Assembly: GCA_027625915.1 (NCBI GenBank)
Contig: JANTQA010000036.1
Location: forward strand, 3,467,501 to 3,531,500
From: Anaeramoeba flamelloides
Lineage: Eukaryota > Metamonada > Anaeramoebidae
Length of the DNA: 64,000 bases
Direction of reading: 5' to 3'
The position numbers and the translations under genes were made by a program. Each line of letters starts with the position of its first letter. Within the stretch, counting starts at the first letter, position 1. The notes beneath the pieces were generated by a model. It searched no databases. It was given only the letters and a program-made list of their open reading frames with translations, and was not told the origin of the DNA. Shown in pieces: positions 11,332 through 23,317 of this stretch.

Positions 11332-14253
11332 AAAATTATTGGAAGTAAACAATTTAATATCAAAATCAAAATCAAAGATGAAATATTACTTGATATTCTT
11401 TTAGATGAAATAATTTCTTGTTTAAGATTTTCAAATAATCAAATTGAATTATTAATAACACAAACCTTACTTGAGATAAGTTTATTAAAATCACAAGTAA
11501 TCCATGAAGGAATATTATTAAAAATAACCAATAAGATTTTTCATTTATATTCAGAGTCTGATGATGAATTGGTATCAAAATCATGTAAAATTTCATTGTC
11601 AAAAATTATCACAAACATATCCACGAAAATAAAAGAAGGAAAAAAAAAGCAAATTGAAAAAAACCAACAAGAAAAAAACGATATAAGCAAGATCGAAAAA
11701 GAATTAAATGAAAATTTTAAAGAATTAAAAATTAAAGTATATAAAAATGACATTGAAAATGAAAATGAAAATGAAAAGGAAAATGAAAAGGAAAAGGAAA
11801 AGGAAAAGGAAAAGGAAAAGGAAAATCTCGATGAAGAGGAGAAGATGGATAATAAAAATCAAAATAATAATAAAGATAAACAAAAAACAAAAATAAAACT
11901 TGACATTAAATTTGATCCAAAAATTAAAATAAATCTAAAGTTTTTAGATGATAAAGAAGAAAAGAAAAATGAAAAGGAAATAAAAAAGCAATTCAATCAA
12001 AATAAATTCATTTTTAATAATTTATATGAAAAAGATTTATTTATGATTTTTAAATCACTTTGCCAAGAGGCAATGAAAAAATTAACAAAAAAAAGCCAAT
12101 ATAATGATTCAGTTACTGATGAATTAAAAAAAAAACTATTTTGTTTTGATTTAATTTTAGAAATTTTGAATCAAAATGATGGAATTGTAAATAATGATAA
12201 TAATAAAAATGATCAATTTTTAAAAATAATTAAAGAAAAATTATTTAAAGCAATTAATAAATGTGCTTCTTCAAAAAATTTAAGCTTATTAAAAGTTTCT
12301 CATCAAATTTTTTTAAAAATTTTTCAAAAATATAGAAGATATTTAAAATCAGAGATTTTTTTTTTCATTCAATTCAACATTTTGACCTTTTTAGAAGATC
12401 CACAAAGAAACTTTGTTGAAAAAATAAAAGTATTTAAATTATTATTTGAAATCTTTCAAGAACCACAAAATATTGTTGAAATTTATTTTAATTGTGATTA
12501 TTTATCAAGAAAAATTAACAATAAAAATGAAGATGGTAAAGAAATAGAAGGAAAAGAAGGAAAAGAAGAAGAAGAAGAAGAAGAAGAAGAAGAAGAAGAA
12601 AAAGAAGAAAAAAAAGAAAAAGAAGAAGAAGAAGAAGAAGAAAACGATAACAACAACAAAAATGATACCGGAAATGATGGAAAAAATGAACTGTTTCGTT
12701 TAATGATTCAAAGAATCTCGCAAATAGTTCTTGGAAATGATCTTGAAAAACAAATTAATAGCAGAGCACGATATTTCACCTTAATAGATTTTACAAAACT
12801 AAGAAATTTAGGTTTTAAAATTCTAATAATTTGTATTAGATCAATGTATTTATGGTGTGAAAATTTATTTCTTCAACAAGAACAAAATTATCTACTTTAT
12901 AGCAAATATTCAACTAATCAATTAAAACAAAATGAACAAAAAGAAATAAAGAAGAAAAAACAATTAAACGTGATTTATGAAAAGAAAATTAATAAGGAGA
13001 TTGAAGATACAATTATTGCTAAGGGCTGTATTATTTTTAATAAAAATACAAAAAAAGGAATTAATTATTTAATAAATAAAAAAAAAATTAAAAAAGAACC
13101 ATTATCTATCTTAAACTTTATAAAAAAATATAAAAATTATTTGTTAAAAAAAAAAATTGGAGAATTTTTTGGAAGTTCAAAAAATCTTAATTCCATTGTT
13201 TTTGATAAATATATTCAAAAATATGATTTTACAAATTTGAATTTAATAAATTCTTTAATTATGTTATTTAAAAATTTTTCACTTCCAGATAGTAAGAAAA
13301 AAATTGACAAAATACTGGAAAAATTTTCTGAACAATATTATTTGTCTCATAAATCAATATTCAAATCCGCAAATAGTACTTTTCTTCTTTGTTATCAAGT
13401 TTTAAAATTATTTTTTTATTTAAAAAATAAAGATATAAAAGAAAAAATTTCAAAAACAATTTTCATAAAACAAAATGAAAAATTGGATTCTAGAAAATTT
13501 ATTTCTAATGAATATTTATCTGAATTATTTGATTCGATCAATAATATTATTCAAAACAATAGTAATAACATTAGTAGTGGTATTGATGATGATGACAATG
13601 ATGATGATGATGATTATAATTATGAAATTAAATTAAACAAAAAAACAATTTCTTTTAACTTTTCAAAAAAAGTTGAAGAACATTTTTTATTCAGGTATAA
13701 TTATTTAATTTTTAAAACAAAAAGTAAAGAAAAAATTTTAAATTTGAACCAAAATATAATGAATAATAATGAAAAATTACCAAAAGAGGATTATTTTTAT
13801 CCAGTAACTCTCCATTATTATGCAAAACCAATGGTTAAAGTAATTTGGAAAGAATTAATAAATTGTACATCAATGATCTTAAATAAAACTCAAGATTTAA
13901 ATATAATAAAATATGGAGTCTCTGGTTTTAAATTTTTAATAAAATTGACAAGTGTTTTTTCTTTAGATTATATCAAAGAAAAAGCTATTATAAATTTATT
14001 AGAATATATTAATATTACAAATAGACAAGATATGACAAAAAAAATCCATTTTATTTTGGAAGAAATTATTAATTTTCTGATTAATGGTGGTGATTATATA
14101 GGAACAAGTTGGCATCATTTTTTTGAGATATTTTTACAATTATTTGAATTAAATATTTGTCATTTTTTACTTTCCACAAAATTTAAAAATTTTAATAATT
14201 CAATGAAAAAAGAGAAAAATAATAGGGATGATGATGAAGACGACGACGACGAC

Positions 14254-14307
<54 letters not shown>

Positions 14308-16926
14308 AATTACGAAGAAGATGATGAAGAAGAAAATGATTTGGAAGATTTAGAAGAAATATATTATAATAAAAAGCAAAATGAAACTGATTTATCAGTT
14401 TTACAAGGTACTTTATTAAAAGGCGATAAAGTTGAAGAATATGAAAAAATTGAAAGTATAAATATTGAAGAAATATTTCTGAATACAAAAAAATTAAATG
14501 AAATCTCAATTATTATATTTCTAAAGCATTATTTACATACTCTTTCAATTGAAGTATTAAATAAGAACATTAATTTTAAAATTTTTTTAGAAAAGATCTT
14601 TAATATTGCTTTATATAATCTTAACAGACCGAAAAATATTCATTTACAAATCTTTAATTTAATTAATAATTATTTGGTACAATTTCAAAATTCAAATGAA
14701 ATTAATTTATTAATTATAGTGAATTATTTACGAAGAATTATAATTTATTTTTTAAATAAAAAAAAGGAATTATTAAATTATGAATTCCAATATCAATTAT
14801 TTTTGCCATACAATTTCTTTATCCAAAATATTCAAAATAATAAAATAATAACTTATATATTACAAACAATCAATTATATTATTAACAAGGAAAATGAAAA
14901 CTTAAAATCTGGTTGGGAAATTATTTTTAACATTTTATTATCGTCTTCCAATTTAAGTAATGAATTAGTATTAAAAGAATCCTTTCAAATTTTACAAAAC
15001 ATTTCCAATAATCATTTCGATAAAATTCAAAAGGGGCATTTAATCCTTTGTATTACTACTTTTTTTAATTTTGTAGAAAATGGAATCAATCCAACAATAA
15101 ATTTCCAAGCATTGGAACAACTTTCTAAATTTTATCAATGGATTGAAAATAATCAACAAGTATTGTTAAAAGATAATATTAATATAAATAAAATCAAGAA
15201 TGAAAATGAAGTTATAATGTTTAATGATGAAAAAGGAAAGGGAGAAGAAAATGAAAATGGAAAAAAAAAAGAAAAAGAAATAGAAATAGATAATGAAAAT
15301 GAAAATGAAAAAGAAATAGAAATAGAAATAGAACTGGAAAAAAAAAAAGAAAAGGGGAAAGAGATCGAGATCGGTGAAAAGGAAAAATACAAAAATGAAA
15401 GTTCAAAAAAAATTCTTCATGATAATAATTTACAAGATTTAATTTTTACTTATTATTTTCCCTTTTATACAGGATTATCAAAAATTTCATCTTCAACTTC
15501 AACCTTAATCTCAAATGACGTAAAAATAAATGCAAACAAACTATTATTTAATATCCTGATAAAAACAGGAGACAAAATTAATAAATCAACTTGGATATTA
15601 ATATTTAAATCCGTGATTTTACCAATTTTTGATGACCTTTTTATTCATAATACCAATAATAATAATAATGAAACAGATTTTAATAACAACTCAACAAATA
15701 ATAAAAATTATTGGTTGAAATCGATTTATTTTGATTTTTTCAATCAGGTTATTCAATTATTTATTGTATTATATGATAAGATTAATTTTTTAATTCAAGA
15801 TTTTATAATGTTTTTTGATAAAATATTTAAAGAAAATGTAGTTTTTGCTTCAGTGGTTGTGAATTCATTTGGGAAATTAATTGAAGATCAAAAAAATAAT
15901 TTTTCAAAACCAATAAGCAAACTATTTATTACTTATTTTTGCAAATTATTAGAATTAACAAAATCGGAAATATTAATACAAAATATCATCAAAAATAATA
16001 AAGAAAAATTTTTTAACATTGATGATGAAGATGAAAATAATGAAGTCATTTCTTCAAATACTTTTTCAATAAATGAAACACAAGAACTTAAGAATAAGAA
16101 TAATGATAACAATGATAACAATGATGAGGATGATGATGATGAGGATGAGGATGACGAAAAAGATGATGATGATGATGATAATACTAATTCTTTAATAGAT
16201 AAAAAGGATCAATTTTCAGAATTAAATAATTTAGTTGAAAAAATAATTGAATTAGCGCCAACAATCCATTCATACTCAATAATTCATTTAAAATTATTAA
16301 AAATGTTAATAGATTCATTTTCTTATCTTTTTGAAAAAATTGATAAAAATGAAATTTTCTTATGTTTAAAATCAATTAAAAATTCTTTTATCTTTGCACA
16401 ACTTTTCGAAAAAAATTTAAATTTAAGAATACTGTTATTCCAAAGAAATTTTACAACAACACAAATCCCCAATTTATTGAAACATGAATATTATGCTAAA
16501 AAGGCTTATTTATCTTGTTTACATTGCCTATTCCAATCAAATAATAAAGATTTAAAATTAATTGCAGAAAAAAGGAATTATTTCAAAATTATGCTATTGT
16601 TTTTAAAGAAGTATAACAATAAAATAATACAAATCACTGAAAAAAATATTCCAATGCTTCCTCAAGAATTTTTCAATTTTGGTTATCAAAAAAAATTATT
16701 ATTAGAATTAGAATGCACTTTGATTGAATCAGAAAAGGTAATAGTATATATACTTCAATCTTTAAACCAATTAAATCAAAGCTCTTTCAAAAACTTTTTA
16801 TTTAATGGAGGTTACGATCAGTTGCCGCAATTATTATTTTCTCAAAATCAAATTATTAAAACAGAATTATCAAAAGTTTTTGAAAGAATTGGTACAGTAT
16901 ATAAAATATTAGAAATAAAAAATTAA
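11332..16926 (+). CDS. BIG/ARFGEF-type large Sec7 protein with altered Sec7 active site (5' exon missing)
   Basis: The open exon begins after an AAATAG acceptor at 11331 and encodes 1,864 residues to TAA; no in-frame ATG occurs near its start, so an upstream first exon must exist but was not found. Domains follow the BIG order. Residues 1-85 are the DCB domain (LLEISLLKSQVIHEGILLKI). Residues 350-395 form the HUS box (FQEPQNIVEIYFNCDY). Residues about 566-745 are a Sec7 domain (FNKNTKKGINYLIN, KKKIGEFFGSSKNLN, KKKIDKILEKFSEQYY). HDS1 starts near 820 (KPMVKVIWKELINCTSM) and an HDS4-like end is KTELSKVFERIG. BIG proteins activate Arf GTPases at the trans-Golgi. Here the catalytic-glutamate motif PGEAQKID reads PDSKKKID and the motif LNTDLHN reads LFFYLKN, so exchange activity is doubtful. 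Long Glu, Asp and Glu-Asn tracts interrupt the linkers between domains. Confidence 0.8.
12553..12645 (+). repeat. GAA-rich trinucleotide tract in the BIG-type gene
   Basis: Mostly GAA codons with some AAA, encoding a Glu/Lys run between the HUS box and the next conserved segment. It keeps frame and probably forms a flexible acidic linker. Confidence 0.75.
14227..14310 (+). repeat. GAT/GAC trinucleotide tract in the BIG-type gene
   Basis: A nearly uninterrupted run of Asp codons (GAC first, then a long pure GAT run) encodes about 25 Asp residues downstream of HDS1. The pure GAT part is expected to be length-variable between strains. The frames open on the opposite strand (His-rich) are shadows of it. 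Confidence 0.85.
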
Positions 16927-18080
16927 TTATAATCATTTTAATTATTATTGATAATAAAAATGTTTTGGTTTTGCTTTATTATCACCATTATAGATAAAAA
17001 AAAAAAAATAAAGAAATATTTTTTTTTATTTAGAGTTTTTATTTTTTCGATTAAAAAAATGTAGAGATTTCCTGATTAAATTAGTTAAGAATAATTTTAA
17101 TTAAAAAAAAATAATTTAAAGTTATTACATTGAGGGAACTATCTTTTCAATAGGATTCTTAGCTATTTCAAAATATTATTTATGCTTTGATATGTTTTTT
17201 TAATTTTCGAAATTTGTCCTCTTAAAATAATAGTGACAAAATCAATTATTTTGTAGTGTCCTTTAAAATATCAGAAAAAGATTAAAAATAATTTTTTTTG
17301 CAATTTGTAAAAATTCAAACAAATTAACTTTTTTATTTATTATTCTTTTTACCTTTTCTAAATTTACCTTTTAAAGTTGTTTTGGTTTTTGGGTTCCTCC
17401 TCTTTTTGTTTTTTAAGGTGTTTGGGATGGGAGTGAACAAAAGGAATATAAAAATAATTATAAGAAAGGTGGACTTGGTCCTGACTAACCTAACCAAACT
17501 TGTTAATGATCATATCTTAAAAGAATCAAACTCGAATTATGCAAATGTAGAGAACTGAATCCAACAAATGTGATCTGAAAAAGAACCAAAGTTAACTGAA
17601 TTGAACTTTCCTTACAATCTGTCAAGTCTGTTACTTGGATTGGGTTTTTGCCAAAACAGATTTGGAAAACTTGCAATAAAAAAAAATAATCATAAAATCA
17701 AACAAATGAAAAAAAAAAAACGTTAAGAAACTAAAAAGAAAATTTCTAAATTTCGAATTTTTATTCTTGAAAACTCTACACTTTCTAGATTTAACCCATT
17801 TATAAAGTTCTACATTAAAACTTAATAAAGTAAATTATTTCGTTTGATCTATTGTTGTTCAAATATTTAGATCTCTTTATTATAACAAATTATGGTGGCG
17901 ATCCAAAAATTTTCTACATATAAGGAAATACCACCAGCCCATTCAACACTTGTACTGACAAAAAAAAACTTTATAATGAAATTTTTACTTTTTTTCGAAT
18001 ATTTTGTTACTTCTCTTTCATTTCGTGATTTTCTTTCTCGTATTCTTGTCTTTTTTGAAATAAAATTTTTACTTTTCATT
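16927..18080. other. intergenic region with a candidate small ORF
   Basis: Mostly AT-rich. From about 17380 to 17660 the base composition is visibly less AT-rich than its surroundings and contains an ATG frame described separately. A complementary pair of open frames at about 17867-18187 has no recognisable domain and I do not call it. Confidence 0.4.
17427..17558 (+). CDS. candidate 43-residue small protein
   Basis: The frame starts with ATG, ends in TGA and encodes 43 residues beginning MGVNKRNIKIIIRKVDLVLT. It lies in a less AT-rich island and uses codons such as CTG, GTC and GTG that are rare in the surrounding noise. No family is recognised and there is no evidence of expression; it may be one exon of a longer gene or chance. 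Confidence 0.2.
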   Translation: MGVNKRNIKIIIRKVDLVLTNLTKLVNDHILKESNSNYANVEN

Positions 18081-18169
18081 TTTTGAAGAAAAGATATACG
18101 ATGAGTTATAAACTTACCTAAATTATAGCTAGGATAAAAAAACTCTAAAACCAAGTTTAGAGTTTCTGA

Positions 18170-18422
18170 AAGTGTAGTGTTTTCCAAAAATCAAAAGAAT
18201 AGAGTAAAATCAAATATTTTACTTAATTCTTTTGAATTCTGGAAAACCTAACGTGAAGTGCCGGAGAGTTCCATCAAGTGCCTAGTTTTTTCAAAATTTA
18301 AAATAATTAAGTAAAATCTTTGATTTTACTCTATTCTTTTTAAATTCTGGAAAAAATAACTCCAAATAGGATGTATTTTTGTTGAGCCACCTCTTTTCAA
18401 TAATAAAAAAAAAAAAAAAATA
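18170..18422 (+). mobile_element. palindrome-array element with A-rich tail
   Basis: Two palindromic modules of the CAAAAGAATAGAGTAAAATC type (about 18185-18250 and 18290-18355) are joined by a linker with GAAGTGCCGGAGAGTTCC and AAGTGCCTAG. The element ends with CTTTTCAATAATA followed by a long A-run (18403-18420), similar to the LINE-B tail, which sets the orientation as plus. Confidence 0.6.
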
Positions 18423-18999
18423 ACTTTTGTTTTGAATTTTTTATTTTATAATAGGTGAAATTTATTCTTTAAGTAACTATTAACTCTTATTTATTTTATT
18501 TGCCTAGGTTATAGAGTTAATTATTTACAAAAGGGTACAAATAAAAGTACTAAAAAAACTAATTTATCAACTTGTGACAGATGAATTATTATTTTTAAAA
18601 GAAGTTCATTTTTATAAATAATTTTCATTAATAAGATCTGATCCTTTTTGTTCAATTTTTATATCTAAATTAGTAAAAGAAAATTAAAAAACCTTTTTTT
18701 TTTGAAGAAATCGCATTTTTAGTAATTTCAGAGAGAATTTATGAGTAAAAAAGAATTTCAAATTTAATCTTATTTAAAAAATACAATAAAAATAAATTAA
18801 ATATTGATTAAAATGAAAATTCAAAAAGAGTTAACATTTATTTAATCATCAATAATTTATCAAATTGGATTGAAATGTAAAAAGACTAAGTAATATTTTT
18901 TTTTCAAGTATAAAGAGGATAAATATTAGATTTGAATTTTTTCTTATTAAATAAGATATTTGAGAATATTTATTATTTTTTTATTATTAGAAACCTTAA

Positions 19000-19935
19000 G
19001 GGACTAGTCTATATTAATTTTTTTTTTTTGACCAATAACTAAATAAGGAATCCTTATCTTGAAATATGTTTAAAATTAAAAATAGATAGGTTTTTTCAAT
19101 GTTAGAACTTTTAGTTCTTGTTTTTTTAAAATTTTACAATTCTGTTAAAAAAAGTGACTTTTAAAAAATTTTTTTTTGAAAAAAGATCTTTATTCGATAA
19201 GAATTTTTTGATTAATTTTGGATTTAATTATTTTCTCAAAAATAATATTTATTCTCATTTTTAAAAACGAAAAAATAATTTAAAACTGGTGAGTGTTTTC
19301 TCCTTCACTTCTTTTCATCCAACTTGACTCTATAAAGAACTCAATTTGTTTTATCAATAAATACTTTTTAAAAAAATGGTTCTTATTCTTTTCTTTGATT
19401 TTTTTTGACTCTGACAAAAACTTTTGGAATGATAATTTGGGAACACTTAAAAAAACTTCAAATTCAACAAAAACAAAAGTGTGTAAACTGAAAAAGTAGA
19501 TTCATGAAAAAAAAGAATGGTAAAATATAAAAAAAGAAAATCTTTTATTAAGAGTAAAGCATATATTGTATATTTTTTTCGAATCAAACTCTGTTTTCAT
19601 GCAAATCCAAAAAAACCCTTTCAGGTTTATTTTTCAAACTATTTTTTCTACGTCTTCCACAAACCTAACAAGGTTTTGCTTTCTTGCTCATATTTTTTTT
19701 TATTTTTTGTTTTTTTGCGAAAAGTTGAAAAAAAGCAATTTTCAAAAAAGTGAAAAAATGTAAAAATTTTTTATTTCTATAAAAACAATAATTAAATTTA
19801 ATGAATGTGATTTAGCAAGATTTCATTAATATACAAAAGAAGTTTTTCGCTTTTATTTCAAATCTAAGTAATTGGCAAAAAAAATTCTAAATCTCTATTA
19901 AATTTACCTAAAAAAATTTAATATAGACTAGTCCC
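19000..19935. mobile_element. TTAA-flanked inverted-repeat element, copy 1
   Basis: Both ends carry GGGACTAGTCTATATTAA, inverted with respect to each other, and TTAA lies directly outside each (18996-18999 and 19936-19939). The duplicated TTAA target is typical of piggyBac-type transposition, although the terminal GGG rather than CCC is unusual. Open frames inside (19293-19763) are Phe/Lys-rich without DDE motifs, so this is a non-autonomous element. A diverged right end of a relative is at about 20955-20977. Confidence 0.7.
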
Positions 19936-20330
19936 TTAATCAGAATACTCATTATCTGTAAAAATATTTAAAAAATTAAAAAAAATAATAATTAATGTTA
20001 CTGGTACTTTTAATCTTTATAACTATTATTATCTTACTGAAATAATTAAGATGGGAGTTTTAATTATTTACTTAAAAATAATCAAATTAAAAAGTATTTC
20101 TTTAGATTATAAAGTAGTTTTTTCCAGTTTTAAAAAAATAATTTGGAAGAATTTCTTAATTTAATGGTTTGGATTTTTTCTCTGATTTTTTTGTTCAACA
20201 AAAAGAAAAAATTGTTTCAAGCAGTTTATCTCTTTTGGTATTTATTTTTTAACCAGTTCAAAATAATTGCTGTAATTTTTTTGTAATTAAAGTGGTAGTT
20301 ACTTACCCTGAATTTACTTGATAAACAAGT

Positions 20331-20908
20331 ATTGTGAAATTGCCCTTCTTTTGATTGACAAAATTCAGATAATAAAAAAAAAATTTCTAAGATGATCTCA
20401 TTCGTAAAAAAAAATTCAATTGAAAAAAAAAGTTTAAAAAGAAATCTCAATTTCAAAAAATCAAAATTTAAAAAAAAAAAAATTACTTTTTTAATTTTAA
20501 ATGTCCAAAGGGCTAAATTTCTTCAATCTATAACATATTGTTTTCTTAAATTTCTAAAAGATATACAAAATCAATTTAATTTGACCAAAAATAATTTATT
20601 GTAATATTATAACTCCATATTGGATAAAGTAAAGATTTTTTAATATTCTTGATAAAGAAATGACTTATTTGAGAAAATTAAAAATGAAAAAAAAAATTGT
20701 TGAAATCTCACAAAGTTCCAAAGAGAGACACTTCAAAACAAACACAGTTATTTTCAAAATTATATTTTCATAATCATTCAAATTGGGAATTATTAGTCTT
20801 TCTTTGGCGCTTTTTTCTAAAAATATATTCATTTTTTAATTATTGATTTTGGGAGAAAGTTAGCACTTCACATATTGGTTAGTTTTTGATTGGTGTTAGG
20901 TACTCAAT
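20331..20908 (+). repeat. dispersed repeat R2, copy 1
   Basis: About 580 bp is shared in the same orientation with 54520-55066, anchored by TTGTGAAAT, ATTTCAAAAAATCAAAATT and the word TTGGTTAGTTTTTGATT near the end. It ends close to a degenerate TTAA-type terminus at about 20977 (ATTAGTCGCTTAA), so R2 may be the inside of an older member of the TTAA family. No protein motif was seen. Confidence 0.55.
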
Positions 20909-21469
20909 AAAAAGACAAAAATTTTCTCAACCTCTATAAAATTTAGGTAAAACAATTTAATCGAGATTAGTCGCTTAAGTAGATTGTTGATTCTTAGTTA
21001 ACCCTAAACTCTGTCTTTTTATTTTTAAATTGTATTTTAAAAACTTCCTTCTCTGACAATAACATTAATAAGTAAGTTCAATTGTGTTGTAATCAGACTT
21101 TTAATTATAGTTTTTCAATTTGATATTAGATTTAATAGGAAGTTTTTTTTTAGTTCACTCGTCTGTTTAGAGCTGAGAAATATTTTATTCTTCGATTATC
21201 AACAAACACTCTGAAATTATCTTGAAAAGTTCTTTAACTTATGTTTACGAATTATTAATCACACTAATTTTTATTATTTTTGTAAACAGTTTATAATCTA
21301 TGTAAATAAAACTTTGGAAATACATTTCAAATCAAATAAAAGTCGATCACAAGGATATTTCCAAATTAAATTTGTCCCTTTTTTGCTTTTTATCCAAAAA
21401 AATAAAACATTTTTTCAATTTTTTTGTCACATACAAAAAATAAACAAATTCAAACAACCCGCAATTCAA
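20909..21469. other. 5' flank of the histidine-phosphatase gene
   Basis: AT-rich sequence with a degenerate TTAA element end near 20977. The frame upstream of ATG 21470 stays open back to about 21314, but it is Phe/Lys-rich and unlike the family, so I treat it as 5' UTR or intron. Confidence 0.4.
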
Positions 21470-22207
21470 ATGCAAAAAATTGTTCTTGTACGTCATGGAG
21501 AAAGACTTGATAATGTCGATCCAATGTTTTATAAAAAAAACAACCAAAAGCACCTTAAATGGAATCCACCATTAACAGAGGATGGAATTTTGATGGCCGA
21601 GCAAACAGCAGAATCGCTCGTTGAACAATTAAAAGAGACTCCAATCAAAGCGATCTATTGTTCACCTTATCTTCGTTGTTTGCAAACAGCCAAGCCACTT
21701 TCAGAACTGACAGGTTTGCCAATCAAAATTGAGTATGGTTTGATTGAATGGGGGCTAGATTCCTGGATTGGCCCTAACGGTTTTCAATTTTTATCTGGGG
21801 GGGAATTGGAGACCGAGATCGAGCGCCGTTATGAATCAAAAACAAACAACAATTCTGAAAAAGCAAAGTTATTATTTGACGGCGACTATGAAATGTGTTT
21901 AAAAAAAGTCGAACATAATGAAGACTATCCAAAATGTTACCGGAGGATGAGGAAATTTTGGGACGCTTTTCAAGAAAAAGAAATTAACAAAAGACAAGTA
22001 TTGCAAGGAAAGGGGGCTATTGTTTTCGTTTCTCATTATGGAACAGCAGAGTGTCTATATGAAAACATGAAGGGGAAACCGGAAGAATCAGTATATTCTG
22101 GAATTTTGGATATTCCTTATTGTGGCACGGCAATGTTCCAGAGGGAAAGTGATAACACAAAATGGAAGAAGGTTCATAAATTTAAAAAGTTATGGAATTT
22201 AGACTAA
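21470..22207 (+). CDS. histidine phosphatase superfamily protein (UBASH3/PGAM-like)
   Basis: A single exon encodes 245 residues. It is a branch-1 histidine phosphatase, which transfers phosphate to an active-site His before hydrolysis. The motif VLVRHGERLDN lies at residues 5-15 with the phospho-acceptor His9 between Arg8 and Gly10; Arg12 matches the RHGER form typical of UBASH3/Sts and related phosphatases rather than glycolytic mutases. Further conserved sites are Arg69 in CSPYLRCLQTAKPL, Glu93 in LIEWGLD and the second His, His189, in VFVSHYGTAE, so all catalytic residues are present. I chose ATG 21470 because the family motif follows at once; upstream open frame is compositionally unlike the domain. 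The segment 118-175 is charged and longer than in bacterial relatives. No signal peptide, hence probably cytosolic. The substrate cannot be inferred. Confidence 0.85.
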   Translation: MQKIVLVRHGERLDNVDPMFYKKNNQKHLKWNPPLTEDGILMAEQTAESLVEQLKETPIKAIYCSPYLRCLQTAKPLSELTGLPIKIEYGLIEWGLDSWIGPNGFQFLSGGELETEIERRYESKTNNNSEKAKLLFDGDYEMCLKKVEHNEDYPKCYRRMRKFWDAFQEKEINKRQVLQGKGAIVFVSHYGTAECLYENMKGKPEESVYSGILDIPYCGTAMFQRESDNTKWKKVHKFKKLWNLD

Positions 22208-22317
22208 CAAAACAAACTTTTGTTTTTTTATTTTTTGTTTTATTCGATCTTTTGGTTTCTGGGAATTAAAACCACATTATTTTAAGAAACAAATAATTTG
22301 AAAATAAATATTTTTGC

Positions 22318-22660
22318 TTTTTTTTTTTTTTTTATTGTTGAAGAAGTGTAAATTACACTCTAGTTGCACTTTTACTTAAATTCCCTTTCAGAAATTTAAG
22401 CTAAAAATCATAATTTCACCATTATTAATTTACAAAAATCATTTTAAACTATCTCAGCTTAAAATAATTTTGTTAAAATTTAATTCTTTTAATAATCCGA
22501 GAAAAATTAATCTATATTTTTCAGATGAAGTACATGCCCATAAAAAATGATCATTATTTTCTATTATTTTTTGTTTGTTCTTATTTTAAATATAAATTAC
22601 AAAATTATTTTGAATTTTAAATTTATTGCATATAGTCGTATTTATTTAAGGTTTACAATC
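22318..22660 (-). mobile_element. LINE-A 3' fragment
   Basis: On the minus strand this is the last 340 bp of LINE-A: the 3' palindrome AGTGTAAATTACACT next to a T-run on the plus strand at about 22318-22334, and the conserved block matching 5430-5560 (CCCATAAAAAATGATCA). At about 22655 it passes into the arm of a large inverted repeat. Confidence 0.7.
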
Positions 22661-23317
22661 CCTGAAATTTGAAAAAACATTGTCTTGTGTAGGGTGTGGT
22701 GATTTGTTAATTTGGATTCTTATCTGATCGATCTTGTGCTTGGTATGGGTTTTAAGAGTGGTTCAAAATGACAATTTTTTACAATTTATTTTTTTTTTTC
22801 CAGAAATCCGAAATGAAGAGTGTAAGTCAGATATAGGAAGTTAAGTTATAAAAAACTGTGATTTGTGGGTTGTTGATTGAAATTTTTAATTCGGTTTATT
22901 TTTATTGGGATCTTTTAGAAAAAAAATTTTTTTTCATTAGTTTAATTGACTAAAAAATAAAATCGAATTTTTCTTCTATCACTCAAAATTCAAAAGTTAT
23001 TCTTAGACACCCATCAATCTATTAATTTTACACTCTTCAATTCAGATTTCTGGAAAAAAAAAAATAAATTGTAAAAAATTGTCATTTTGAACCACTCTTA
23101 AAACCCATACCAAGCACAAGATCGATCAGATAAGAATCCAAATTAACAAATCACCACACCCTACACAAGACAATGTTTTTTCATATTTCAGGGATTGTAA
23201 ACCTTAAATAAATACGACTATATGCAATAAATTTAAAATTCAAAATAATTTTGTAATTTATATTTAAAATAAGAACAAACAAAAAATAATAGAAAATAAT
23301 GATCATTTTTTAAGTAC
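22541..23317. repeat. large inverted repeat, about 290-bp arms
   Basis: The left arm (about 22541-22825) and right arm (about 23028-23317) are nearly identical reverse complements, including TTAAGGTTTACAATCCCTGA and GATCGATCTTGTGCTTGGTA, separated by about 200 bp. Only one or two mismatches were noted by eye. The outer parts of both arms are LINE-A sequence and the inner parts are unique. The near identity suggests a recent event or ongoing conversion between arms. Confidence 0.85.

Noticed and set aside
14192-14509. His-rich 105-codon frame on the minus strand
   Set aside because: It is the complement of the Asp/Glu repeat of the BIG-type gene.
15153-15406. Two Ser/Phe-rich and Leu/Phe-rich frames on the minus strand
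   Set aside because: Shadows of the Glu/Lys/Asn repeat in the BIG-type gene.
11332-16926. Sec7-less Mon2/BIG3 identity for the large gene
   Set aside because: A Sec7-like segment is present between HUS and HDS1 (GINYLIN, KKKIGEFFG, KKKIDKILEKF), so the BIG type fits better even though the active-site residues are altered.
21314-21469. N-terminal extension of the histidine phosphatase
   Set aside because: It begins with TTG, is Phe/Lys-rich and precedes an ATG placed exactly before the conserved beta strand.
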